From Membranipora membranacea (Eukaryota > Bryozoa > Gymnolaemata > Cheilostomatida > Membraniporidae): 64,000 bases of DNA. The position numbers and the translations under genes were made by a program. Position 1 is the first letter of the stretch. Each line of letters opens with the position of its first letter. Under the pieces are notes generated by a model. It was not told where the DNA came from. It saw nothing but the letters and a program-made list of their open reading frames with translations, and did no database searches. The DNA lies in the NCBI GenBank assembly GCA_914767715.1, contig OU612072.1, forward strand, positions 9,794,001 through 9,858,000, in the 5' to 3' direction. This document shows positions 34,691 to 47,500 of this stretch, in pieces.

Positions 34691-37600
34691 TGCCCCATCT
34701 TTTTAAAGAAAGAAATAAAAATAATAATAAAAAGCATTATCAATTGCTATGAAATGCAGTGTCCAGAGAGAAATTAATATGAAATAACTGTCTATTTTTA
34801 AATAAAAAAATTCAAAACAATATTCTTTTAATGTTAAAGGGTTGAGAAAAATCAGAATTTTTAAGCTGTATCATTATTAAGATTAAGATTAAGAAGGATA
34901 AGGTGTGATTATTAGGTAGAAGCAAATATTACTACAAAACAATCTGAGATTATGGGACAAGGTGTAATAATTGGCTTTAGAAGGCTTCATGATTATCAGG
35001 TAGCAGCAATTTTCTGGCCTGAAGTACTGTTTAATTGCAGCTTGTAGCTTGAGCTTGACTGTAAAAAAATTCAAGGCTTCAGAAATATTTGAAAATCCTT
35101 ATCCCTTCGCTCTGGCAGTATCATACTACCAGACTTCAGATTATAATAAACAGACTGATTTAAGTTTTTATAAAACCAAAATATAAAGTCATATAACATT
35201 GATTGACAGACTGCTATTAGAAAATTTCCTACCATTACCGCCAAACTTACTACTAAGCCTTTTATAAGGAAAAGCCAGCTCTTAATCGCCATAAAAATAT
35301 CCGTTTTCCGTCAACAGACCCTAATTTCCTAACCTAAATGTTTTTATAATTTTGCCTTAAATGCTTTTTGAAATCTTAATTATATAGTATAGAAATTTAG
35401 CTCTCATTGAAAGTCACTTCATCTGAAGGTGTTAACAACGAGAAATGGGGAAAAAAAGTGGTTTTTTATAAGAGACCCCATTAGAATATCACCTAAAAAT
35501 GTGGTCTAGTTTACTCACTTGCTCACATAGACTTGACATTGAACCAATACAGGACAGCATTGGAGCGTTAGCAATGAAGCACTGAGGCTCTTTTTTATGG
35601 GTGATGCTAAGCCATTGAATTGGGTTGTAGCAATGGTATTATCATCATCGTTTTGCAATCCGCGATCCAACCTTTTTTATTGTGAACTCGATCAATTATC
35701 TATTTGAGTTTGAAAATGGCGATGGGCTTGTGCAGAACAGTTAACGTGCACAAGAGGCTTACATCCTATTTGCAAAGAGGGGGACTGTTTCCTACTACAC
35801 TATTGTTGTTATCGAGTACAGCTTGAATTATTATCATTGTGAAGAGCATGCACATTCCCAGCAAAAATAGGTGAAAATTATTTGCCTGATATATGACTTC
35901 ATGATTTGCTCGTGAAAAATTAATATCATGATGATATCAGGATGATCTTCTAGTGTTTCACCCAACCTTGCTTTTTCTGCAAAGGATTGGCAGATAACAG
36001 TTGCCCAGGTGTTCAAGCCAAGCTCAAGCCAGCCACAAGCTACAATTAAAAGTTTCCCACCATTACAGCCACACTTGCTCTACTTTTAATCAATAAAACT
36101 GCTGCTATCTTATAATCCTTGTAATCCCTGCCCTTAATTATTTATTATTCTCAGGAGGTACGAGACATTTTGATCAAACAACATAATCAAGAGCCGCTCT
36201 GTACCTAAGCTTAACTTAGCAAGAAAGTTGCTGCTACCTAATATTTATAATCCTTCTAAAGCCTGCTCTTTATTGCACTTAAAACATTTTTCAAATTACA
36301 TTTTGACATAGTGTTGAAGCGGGTGCTCAAGTCAAGCAAACGCCCAAGTCACCTACAGATTAGTCCTCCCTAAGCAAGATTTTATTTGCCAAAAAGATAT
36401 CCATTTTCACCTAATCTCATTAAAAATATGTTTTGATAAAAATTTATAATCCTGATTATGGTGGATTATTTTTATCAAACACTAAGCTCTGACGATAAGC
36501 TCCTTAATCTGAGGGCGTTGACCAAACAGCACCAGGTCACACAACACACTTTGAAAGATTATATTCAATTATTAAATTCCTCTCAAGATAAAAATGGAAT
36601 ATATATATATAATAATAAAGCTGAATTTTGCTACATTAAATGCTCATATTGATGCCTTATGTCAGAAGACCGATCTGGTGGCAGCCCATGCAAAAAGTAG
36701 CTAGAAATGCGATTTCATTTGCAAGAAATTTGGCTGATCTAAAATGGTATTAGGACTAAGTTAACTCACCTGCGTCTATGCTCGCGCTCATTAGATAACT
36801 ACGCAGGCTAGCTAGGTAAAAAGGCTTTGCAAACCAGCTTGAAGTTTTCCAATCATATATCAGCATGAACTTTAAATCAAACTTGCATCAAGTGACATCA
36901 CGCCACGCCCTCCTACTTCTTATACATATATTATTTTACCTGGAACTACCTGCTATCTATACTTATGAAAAATCTCTTAAATTTATTTAATGTTGTGAAG
37001 CAATGACATAGCGAAGATTTACCAAAATAAATTATGCAAAAAATTATCAAACAGATGGAACACATGCTGTATCATAGTCTGCCCAGGGTGGGGTGGGGTG
37101 GATAATTCCAAAGTCTCTATCATAATACAATTATTCATACATCAAAATTCATTGCGATGAACGGGGAAAAGTTGAAACACGAGGGTTAATTATATACACT
37201 TTCATTGCCAATCATCTTTTTGAATGTTTTTCATCCTGTAACAATATCTTTTAACTTGAGAAATAAGGCAAAGCAGAGGGACAGAGAAAACAAATGCACT
37301 AGTATTAAAAATTAACCATGATTTAAAGTGCTTTGATAATAATTGTTTAAAGTTTGGTTGGTGAGCCTTTCTGTATTGGTAAAGAGTTAAAAGTTGTAGC
37401 AATTTATTTTTCTTAATTGATCGCAGTGATAATGTCACACAGATGTTCTTTTTTCTGCCTCCTGGTATTCAATCCTAATTTATTTTGGTGTTACATGTAT
37501 ACCAGCAGTAGTCTATTGATATACAACTCAAGGATTACACTATATATATATATATAGAGACTACTATTTAAACCAGCGCACACTTGCTATTGTGTACTAA
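34691..37600. other. spacer before collagen B, repeats only
   Basis: Contains forward and reverse fragments of the roughly 500-bp family (34900-35060 reverse; 35220-35520, 35990-36300 and 36300-36540 forward) and, at about 36770-36960, the block also seen upstream of collagen A. A short TATATA run lies at about 37540. No gene was recognised. Confidence 0.5.
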
Positions 37601-37639
37601 ATACAGTGTGAAATTCAGGAGCAGGGCGTAGGTCCAAGC

Positions 37640-37905
37640 TATCAGTGAATGAACTAGTATCTGCATCCCCTACCACTTAACAATCTCTCCCCGATCCCAG
37701 CTGTAACTTTGCCACAAAAGTCAACCAGGAATCAAGGAGATTCAAGCAGTGAACCATCTATACAATGTGTTCTCAATCAGATCGAGGACAATAGGAAGTT
37801 TATGAAAGATGAATTTGCCAAACTACATCGTGAAATAGGTAACTTAACGAAGCGGATAGCTGTTGTCAAGGTTAAACAAGGAGAATTCGAGGAGACACTG
37901 ACATA
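37640..37905 (+). mobile_element. LINE ORF1-like 5' fragment
   Basis: From 37709 the frame reads (TTG start in place of ATG) MPQKSTRNQGDSSSEPSIQC, then VLNQIEDNRKFMKDEFAKLH with heptad spacing. This looks like the coiled-coil start of an ORF1 protein of CR1/L2-type LINEs. It ends at 37905, where homology to the collagen A upstream region begins, so the insertion abuts the duplicated unit. Confidence 0.5.
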
Positions 37906-38154
37906 TCATGGTAATAATGGTAGATTTTGTGGTTATCAGATTTACAGCTTTATGCTTAACGCCCTCAGGTGAAGTGATTATTGATCAAAGCTTTAACTTT
38001 TTTTTAACATGAAACCTTTGTTTGTTTAGACATATGTCAAGGACAACATTTGTGGGCAGGGCTAAAAAGCCTGACCATGGAATGCTTTGATCTGCAGGTA
38101 GACCCATTAATCATTATTTTCTTGTCTTTCATTTTACCAGTTCTTGTCTAGTGG

Positions 38155-38208
38155 CCTTCCTCAGCAATGATAAAGTTTTTCATATATATATAGCCAGAGA
38201 CAAGGATT
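38155..38208 (+). promoter_or_regulatory. core promoter of collagen B
   Basis: TATA box TATATATATA at 38183-38192 followed by AGCCAGAGACAAGGATT, matching the collagen A promoter. The ATG is 85 bp downstream of the TATA start (69 bp in A); the difference is an insertion in the leader. Confidence 0.75.
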
Positions 38209-38267
38209 ATTTCCATTATTTCAATTTGATATCACTTGCGACTAGCTACCTGGTGAGAGTTGTTGTC

Positions 38268-41200
38268 ATGGCTGTTACAAACAATGAAGTGAGTAGATGT
38301 TACCTGTTTTAACTAGATTTAAGTTTCTTTTCAACACGGTCTATTGTCTGCTGTAATAATTTTGAAGAATGTTTTCCATTTTAAATGATTGAGATTTGAT
38401 TTTAATGGAACCTTGACTATATTGATTTCTTTTTGGGAATAGAGAAATTATACACATTAAATCAGAAGAGAAACCATATTGTCGATTGGCTCGATCGCAT
38501 CAAGAATGCATATTCAGGCATTTGTTGTTTATTAGTATGATTTCACTTCTTTCGCTTCTTTCGATTTTTACATCTTCATTCTTTCCCTGCCTTTAATTTT
38601 GTATCAACCGCACTTGGTTGAAACTAAATTAACTTGTCATACAAACGAAATCCAAGCCTTACCGGAATGTTTGGCCTGGTGAAGCCCTCTCGCTTGCACT
38701 GGCCTCGTATGTTTGGTCACTGAGTTTCCAATAGGATGACGTATGTGTGCAGAATGGTGGATATATCTTAGGAATAATTTGACAGCTTGCATTTAGTTGA
38801 ATGGCAGGAGAATGATGTAATTCAATCAGGGAATTCTTTAAAATCACTAACATCCTCGCCAAGTTTTAAGGTTGTACGTGATTTACATTTAACATTTCAT
38901 TAGGGTAAAGGCTTCGGTTAATAAGTATTGGAGTGCCATTAACAGTGTCCTTGAGAAAACTTTAACACTTCAACTACTGCATTAATCAATCACAATATTT
39001 TGTTTTGTTGACTCCTAGACTAATAGGCGATTTTTTATGATCCTTATGGGTCTCATGATATGCTTTGGTAGTCTCTATAACTCTTTTTTTAGTAGCCTTA
39101 GAGCTGTCCACTCGGTTTATTTTTTTGCAGATGTGAAGGGCAATAAATAAGATATACATTTGATTTCAGTTTTGCAACTTGGCACTCTCTTCAAGTATGA
39201 GCCTGATGAAATCCTCTCCACTAATGAAAAGAGGGCTAATTTAGAGCTTTGTCGACAGACTCTGTCGCAAAGATTATAATGGAAAATTCTCATAGAAGTT
39301 TTAGCTCACAAATTTTTTTCCTTTATCGTAGAGCGCGATGATGGAGAAGGAAAGCCAAGAGGAAGGCTTTGTGAAATTTAAAGCGACAGGCATGCTGATT
39401 TTCATCAGTTTTGTTTTGCATCTCAGCGCGATCGGAGCTGGGATATACATGACAACCAGTGCCACATATAAACATGACGCTTTACAGCAGGTTAGTTTTT
39501 TTATCATTCCATCAGATGAATATTGTTTTTACAATTGGTCTGATTTGAACTAGTATTGGATGAATTTAAAATCATCTTTGCCTATACTATCTATCATACT
39601 TCCGCATTTGATCCATGCACGCCATTAGAACCTTGCTAGAAAGCTATTGCTAGATTATTTTCATCTGTTTTGGCTTGAGATGGCCATCTTATTCCTGATG
39701 TTGATTCACCTATCCACGCAAACTGAATATCTCAGAAAAGTAGCCTAAAGACCTTGTTATTATGTCTTTGCTGCAGCCTATTTAATAGGATGCTTCGAAC
39801 ATTATTGCATGGATGTCGAGAGATTTGCCTTGGCCAACCAAGGAAGACAAATTTTATGAAGCTATGATAAGTTTTGACGATCAGTGCTGCAGAATTTTGA
39901 CAATTGAAATATTTTTTTAGCAATTTGAGTTGCTAGAAGCGGAGCTGATCAGTACTCACGATGCACCATCACCGCTGTCAGCAAACAAAACAAAACTAGA
40001 TGATGGTCATATGAAAACGATCCATAACAGACAAAGTAAGAGAAGCTAATACTTGATTCCATAGGATGTTACTTAACTGTTATCATGTATTTGTCTGACT
40101 TCACTCCGTAACCCCTACCCTACTGACAATACACCATACTGCCCAATCAGAAAGCTTCGATTTTTACCTTATCCTATTTGGAGTTGTCCACTTTCGGAAA
40201 CTAACCAGTTAACCCATAAAACCCATATGTCATTATTTTGCATAGATTATCGCTCTATAGTATTGAAAAAGTGATAACCCATATTAGTCAAATAGATCCT
40301 AAAATTCTTGTGGTGAAAATACACAATAACCCCAAGCGTCCCATAAATATAAGAAAAAGTCACCTCGGACGAGCATATTGACAGAAACATACGGCAAGCT
40401 CCTATAAACTGACTAATGATGCACCATTGCCAAAAATCAGATCTATTTCAAAGAAGCTGTATATTAATTCCCCATTCTGGTGTATTATTGTTTGTACAGA
40501 GCCATTAAGACAAAGGCACTTGAAGAGCTTGAGAAACTTTTCTCGTAGGATTAGGAGGTACTCAATAACAAGGCTCCAACATTGTCTATTAAATTCAAAC
40601 CAAATTTTATCATGTCTCTGATTTTTTTTCATAGCTAGTATATTTGGCGGAAACAATGCTCCCCAACCCCAACCTCGACCTCAACCTCAGCGTCAACCTC
40701 AGCTAAAGACTAGGAATGCAGTGAGAAGACGGCAGCAAGTCCAGGGTGGAAGGCGACCAGCTCAACAACTTAGAAGAAGCAATGCAAGCCCAAGAAGAGC
40801 ATCACAAAGTGGTGGTAGAAGTAATCAGTGTAGATGTCCACCTGGTCCTCCAGGTCCTCCTGGCCCACGTGGAGCAGCTGGTGTGAAGGGTAAGGAAAAT
40901 ATATCTTTCATAATTGAGCACAACCACATTTTGGTCAAATAACCAACTGTCCGTAATGGCCGGAATTTTGTTTTGGAATGTGTCTGGTGAAGGTCTCATT
41001 CTACTTGTGTGTAATTTTTCAACTGTTTTATATATATACATCACATTTATACTTACATATACATATACATATTCATATGCATATGCATATGCATATGCAT
41101 ATGCATATGCATATACATATACATATACATGTACATGAACATATACATGTATTATATATCTATATATATATTATGTAACCTGAGGCTTGGTTTATCATCT

Positions 41201-42467
41201 TACAGGAGAAACCAGCTTCACTGGAGAATTACTTCCTGTCGTTGGACTACCAGGGGTTAAAGGCGAGAAGGGACAACACGGTAGGTTGATATAAATATTC
41301 GTCGTATTCCCCCATTCTGTGTATGATTGATGATTTCTATAATTTGGCATCTACGTATCGAAATTCTCACCTGATAGGCAAAACTTAATACTTTACAAAA
41401 GTCTTTAATTCCTGAGACTTGAAATCCGGCAATGGTGTGTGATAAGCCAAGCCAGCGATAACAAAGTAAGCGTTGTGTCGAAGAATGCTAGAGAGCAACT
41501 AACATGGTGACAACCTATGGGACCTGGTTATTTCAGCAGGTCATATTTGGGTGAAATTCAGAATTGCTGAGGGTATTTTCTTGATGGTTATATCATTAAA
41601 ACTATAGGTAGTAGTGGTGCACCAGGAGCTAGAGGTGATCAAGGAATACAAGGAAATACTGGTAGAGATGGGACTCGAGGAGCTCCGGGAGCAGTTGGTG
41701 CACCTGGTGTACATGGTGCACACGGTAGAGATGGATTCCAGGGAGCACCTGGACTGCAAGGAAGTGCTGGACTGAGCGGAACCCCTGGAACTAACGGGCA
41801 GCCTGGTATACCAGGTGTAGGAGGATCTCCAGGTGCAGCCGGAGCCAGAGGAGATGATGGGGTGCCTGGTGCTCCAGGAGCTCCAGGTCTTACAGGTGCT
41901 GCAGGTCCTGCAGGCGCTCAAGGAGGACAGGGATTGCGAGGCGACACAGGCAGACCAGGATTTGAGGGACGGAGAGGAGACGCAGGCGCCCCAGGTGCAG
42001 TGGGAAGAACAGGCAACCCAGGCCTTCAAGGAGCAGCAGGAGTGCGAGGTGACCCAGGAGTTCAAGGAGTAGAAGGAGACAGAGGCAACACAGGACTGCA
42101 AGGATTAGCAGGAGTGAGAGGCGACACAGGACTGCAAGGAGCAACGGGAGTACAAGGTGACTCAGGTGAATCAGGAGAACAGGGACAGACAGGTGATCAA
42201 GGTATTCAGGGGGTCCAAGGAGTGCAGGGCACGCAGGGCCAGACAGGGGCACCAGGAGAAAGAGGCGAGACAGGCGTTGGTGTTGCTGGCGGTACAATTG
42301 ATATCAGTCTTAATATTAGTGCAGACGCGGATGCTAGTGGTGATGCCGACGCCGACGCCAGTGCCGACGCCAGTGCTGAAGCTAGTGCTGAAGCTAGTGC
42401 TGACGCTAGCGCTGAAACTAGCGCTGATGCAAGTGCTGATGCTAGTGCTGATGCCGACGATGGTTGA
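38268..42467 (+). CDS. type II membrane collagen-like protein, copy B (494 aa, intact)
   Basis: Exons 38268-38288, 39332-39490, 39921-40035, 40635-40889, 41206-41280 and 41608-42467 have the same phases as copy A. The first exon encodes MAVTNNE (A has MAVTNDE). The membrane span is at about 28-47 (MLIFISFVLHLSAIGAGIYM) and the stalk QFELLEAELISTHDAP is close to A. A basic Pro/Gln/Arg region with RRR and RxxR sites follows, then CRC and PGPPGPPGPRG. The linker is ETSFTGELLPVV, and a rod of about 75 uninterrupted Gly-X-Y triplets follows, rich in Gln, Asp and Arg. From residue 438 to 494 a TIDISLNIS segment leads into an Ala-Asp/Ser/Glu alternating tail, the intact form of the tail cut from copy A. 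The predicted topology is cytoplasmic N-terminus, trimeric extracellular rod and acidic end. Known membrane collagens (for example type XIII or ectodysplasin) share the layout but not this tail. The function in this animal is unknown. Confidence 0.93.
41052..41140. repeat. CATATG/CATATA microsatellite in collagen B intron 4
   Basis: About fifteen six-base units of CATATG and CATATA, flanked by CATGTACATG. It sits at the same intron position as the TA run in copy A. Confidence 0.85.
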
Positions 42468-42972
42468 TACTGATACTGATGTCAATTAAGTTAATAGCCC
42501 CATAAAAAATGATGTTTTATTAGATGTGGAAGCAACACCTGTACTGCAAGAACAACCAATGTACAGTCTAATCCTCTTAATTCTGAGTTTTTAATTCAGA
42601 ACTCCTCTTAATTTAGACTTTATTTTTCAGAACTACTTTTTTTAATTCAGACAAAGGTCACTGGTTCCACCAGCCAAGTTTCAACACTCTTTTGCTTAAT
42701 TTGGACAACATTTGGTGGTCCCCAGAGGCTAGAATTAATTGGAGTGCATTGCATACTATTTTAAAACTAAAGTTATTTGATAGGGTAGGCTGGATTCTAA
42801 TTAGGGGGTACTATAGGATATTCCAACTAATATTTGTTTTTATAAGTCGCTTATTGCCACCTGATACAAGTTTTCTACTTTAACTAAAGTAATTCAAGAC
42901 ATAAGAATTTATGATTGTCACAGTAAAACACTTCTGCATTAAAATTAATGTTCTGGATTGTATTCGTTGCAT

Positions 42973-42978
42973 AATAAA
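42973..42978 (+). terminator. poly(A) signal AATAAA, collagen B
   Basis: AATAAA within a 3' UTR segment shared with copy A (TTCTGGATTGT then GCATAATAAA). It lies about 0.5 kb after the stop. Confidence 0.6.
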
Positions 42979-42979
42979 A

Positions 42980-44568
42980 TTGTATAATCAAATTTACTAA
43001 ATGATCAATCAATAAATCAATTATGTATGCCTTACATTTACTTTAATTGTATGTTAAAGATCATCTTTTTGGTGTAGTTAATGAGCTCAGTCTCAAGTTA
43101 GTTTATTTCACACATTGAAATAATGCAGTGAATAACACAGTGAACAACACAGTGAAATAACAACACAGAAACCTTACTTTTCAATGCTTGAGTCTATGGA
43201 GTGTATTGCAACCGGAACGCAATAATTGGCCATGGTATCTCAAAAATTGTTCTGAAGACTGTGGCAGTATGTCTAATGATCTGTAACAAGCTTGGCTAGA
43301 GACATTATCATATCTTTTTCTCAATCTGTCAGCAAAAATTGCAGACGTCACGCCATTGTAATTAGATGTGGAAGCTCACCAGTAACATAAGTGTAACAGT
43401 GTTTCTCATGACAGTTTACCCACGCTCATATAAAGCAGACAATGATGAGCTATTTCTTTCTGATTGCATTTGTGTTATCACATATCACACGTTGAATATG
43501 TAGCTGTTTACCATTGCATAGCTATAGCTGTGTACAGTTCTGTCCTCTCTGCAGTTGGTGGTCCTCTCAGGTTGAGATGATTTATTTGAGCACGTGCAAG
43601 TCTGAGGGCTTTCAGCGCCTAGTTTGTAGTTAAAATTGGCTTTGTGAAAATGTACCGTCAGCATAAAAAAATGTAATTATTCATCATTATTGTCATCAGT
43701 TTGACATGTGCGTGGAAAAAAAATAATGAAATAATGTTGGGATCACAACAGAGACCAAATGATAGACTTTGTCAATCACTGCAGCTCCGGCCTTGTAGCT
43801 GTGTGATTTATTGTACTAATTGCAGACCAACAATGATCATGCAGGAGGAAAATCTGTGACCCATTCCCTACACAAGTTTGACAAGGAAATTAAGGATCAT
43901 CAACTGCCAGAAAGTGGTGCTTACATATTTGTGTCACACAAGCTTTACCTAACAACGCAATGCAAAAATTTCAACTGAAATACATAGCATTTTGCAATAA
44001 TGTGAGATCATAAGAAAACTGGCAAGCAAAACTTGGCGAAGGAACTTTTTCGATATTTGACATGATGACTACTAACTATAGCCACCAGGATGTCAACAAA
44101 TTAACACAGAGCGATATAAAGATATCTGAAACAGATTCCTAATCTCCTTCCAAAATCGATAGCTATTGGTTAATGTGAAATGTTTTATAATTTTTACCCC
44201 GGGGAAAATATAGTAACATACGTCACTTTTTGCACTAAGTTATCACAACATGCTATAACATCGGCGTTTTGCAATCATCAATCCATCTTTGTCACTTAAA
44301 TCCTCTGTAATGATGAGTGATGAGAGACTATGTGTATGTGAGAATCTAGAGTATTAGTTAAGATATCAACCTCAGTAGTTACCACACTCACATTTAGGTT
44401 GACACTTCAAGTTTGGCAAGCGTTAGAACAGCGGTGGTCAGAATATGTGTAAGGGGTCAAATTGACTGTAGAAGCAAAATTTTAGTAAAGCTTTCGACCC
44501 AGATCTTGAAAGTTTCAAGACTCTGAAGAAGTGTATTTGAACTGCGAAGTGCAAGATTTACAAGCAAG
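42980..44568. other. intergenic and 5' region of the CUB-like gene
   Basis: No repeats of the roughly 500-bp family and no coding frame are seen. Possible TATA-like words occur (TCATATAAAGCAG near 43430, GATATAAAG near 44112), but none is clearly a promoter. Confidence 0.4.
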
Positions 44569-47500
44569 ATGAATATTTTACACACTTTCTTAGCAGCCAT
44601 TTTCTTCCTGACGCGATATTCTGGTAAGTTTCACTAGAGCTGAGTGCAATACTTCCATACTTTTGGCTATGGTCAAAGCTTTGAGATAAGGCAGTGGAAG
44701 TGGGCAAGGGTTAGCGGTCTTATTCGACTTGATCTTCTGTTCCCTGAATCTAACACAAGTTGTCTCATGTTTCATTTAGGGCATTCAGTATATAATAGCG
44801 ATTTCTCAAAGATTCAGAGTGGCTTTCCTCTTCAATGCTTTCTATAATGCGAATCATCACGCTTTGTATACCAAACAAGAACTCTCAACCTGTGTTTTGC
44901 CTTTTCCAGAATCATTCATAATGTGGACCTCACCAACTGACAACACTACAAAGCTGACAGAATACCGGTGGATTTACGGACATATGTTTAGCCATTTGCC
45001 TTTTAACATTCAGTTTGACGATGAAAAAGAATACTACCCGCCGAACCTAAACATCACCTACCGAATGGTGATCGGTCATCACAAACACATTGAGTTCAAA
45101 ATGGACTTCTATGAGTTTTACGAAGACGCTGAGCGAAACTGTAGCATTAGCTTTGATAAATGTGACCATTTGAACATGACTGGAATTAATGTCGTGGGAT
45201 CCCAGTTTCCCATCTACACGGACAATGAAACTGGCATGATCAGTTTGTTTGGATGGCACGGTCGTCCCAAATGGACTTTTAATGCCACGCTCAAAGAGGA
45301 CTGGTTTGAGTTCCATCTAGTGACTGATGATTATGGAGAGAAGAGGGGATTTGGGATCACTTGGGATGTTCTAAGTGACCTCATACCCGCCCCACCTGTT
45401 TTATTGGCTGGTAAGTAAATAAGCATATACAGTAATTAGCCCAACATGTATCTAGCGATTACATTGACAGTGTAATCACATGTAAATTAGTATGCTCATT
45501 TATAACATGCCGTCAAAAGAATCTACTTCAATAAAGTTGGGACATATAGAAAGTAGCTAAGTAGGTGCATGTTAGGAGGTCAGTGCATGTATGATTCCTT
45601 TCACAAGCTACTAACAAGAAGGTAGTCTTGTATTCAATTTTACAATCCTTCATAATTTTCCCTGTCATTTATCCTAATTTGTTTGGTATGTGATGGTAAC
45701 ATCCTATCCGGATTGAAATATCTGGCAAAATTTTGCAAAAAACTCATTTGATCTAGGAATTATTTTACTGGAAGACCTGGCAAAAAGTCACTGGATGTAC
45801 TGGAATTGAAATAAATCTGCCCTCTTAATTGCAGACCAAGCAAAAAAAACTAGAAACTTGTCAAAGTCATTTTGATTTCAGTGATGTGACAGTATTTTGT
45901 ATAAATTTATTCAATTTTTTGCCATATCTAATTTAATGAAATCACTGATGCAATCAGCATATCATCAAACAATACATTATGTACCAAAGCTGTTGGCCAA
46001 CCAGAAATAAAGCAAGGATGTGTACTATTTGGCATATCTTGCTTCTTGTAAGCGTAAATGAGCTTATATAAACATATTATACATCTACTAAGAATAGATG
46101 TTTAGCTGAGTAAGGGATGCATCACATTAAGGAAAAAAAGGAAGGCTCATAATACATGATGTGTTGTCTTTTAAGAGCAGGCTACGGGGAACACACTATC
46201 GTGTCAATGCTGTTAGACCTGTAAGCAATCGACTGTTTTCTTAAGCGATACAATTCAACCGCAGGTAGCCATATATAAATATTGTGTCGTCAGGGAACCT
46301 AACCAGGATCAGGAAGGAATCACTAATTTATTTTATGGCATATGTATCCTCGATACCTCCTGACTCCTACTGTTACTAAGTCCGAAGGTCACTCAATGGC
46401 CAGATCCAGGAAATGGAGCTGTCAAATGAAGGGTGACCGCATTGTATCATGTACCAAGTGCTCATGGTAGAATATAATCGCTGACATTATCAGAACTTTG
46501 ACTCCATGCTAATGAATGTAAGCATTCAAGACCAAAGTTATCGGTCCCTAGCCCACTAACCCCAAGTTTAGTATTCTGCAGTGCCCTGTTGTGTTCAGGT
46601 TGTCAGTATTGAAGGGTAGTACTTCGCGGAAGTTTGATTAATCTGTTTCCGATAATGAATTGTTTTTTCACAGGTGGAGGAGGTATGTAGGCAGTTCACC
46701 TATACTATCTATATAAAGGATGTAAAGTGTACTATTAAGCTATTATATAACCTGATTAGCAGAACAATAACAATAACAAACCTTGCCCTAGGATTATAAA
46801 ATTTGCCACAAGAATGGAACTTCAAGTGTGTTTTGATATTTTTAGTAGTTTTATTATAGGGATCAGGATTCTTCTTACATCAAACATAACAATGGAAGCA
46901 TTGTTTTCTAAGAATTTGCTTTTGTCCCGATCTTCTGCGCAACATAACATTGTGCTAACGCCATTATGTTAATTTGAACACGCTTTCGTTCATGCAAATA
47001 TGTTGAAATATAGCTTTCGAAATTTTAAGTACTTCAATAATTTTTTTAATTTTGAATTCAAATGTTATTTCCTCATCATGATTCTGACATCAGCCACAGT
47101 GTATGTGGCAGTCTACCATTGCTAACTTTTACAAATGTTGTTCCTTTGTAGTTGACAGAAGCAATGAGAATACAAATCCTCATCATGTTGGCAAAACTAT
47201 GGTGGCAGTGGTTGTCCTGATGCTTGCCCTGACTGTTATCGTACTGTTGGTGGTCTATAGGGACCATGTCATTCAATTTTTACGGTTAGTATTATATGAT
47301 AGTGTATTTTTGTATATTGTTTCTTGGAAGGAACATTGATTATAATTATGGCTGTAAAATCCCATTCACTACACCGATAATTAATAATCAATTTTCTTTC
47401 CACAGCTCATGTCACGCTTTTGCCTATTATGTTCATTAAATTCAAATGTAAAAAAAATATAGTGTGTGTCTTTATTTGGTGGCTCAGGCAAACTTCGAAT

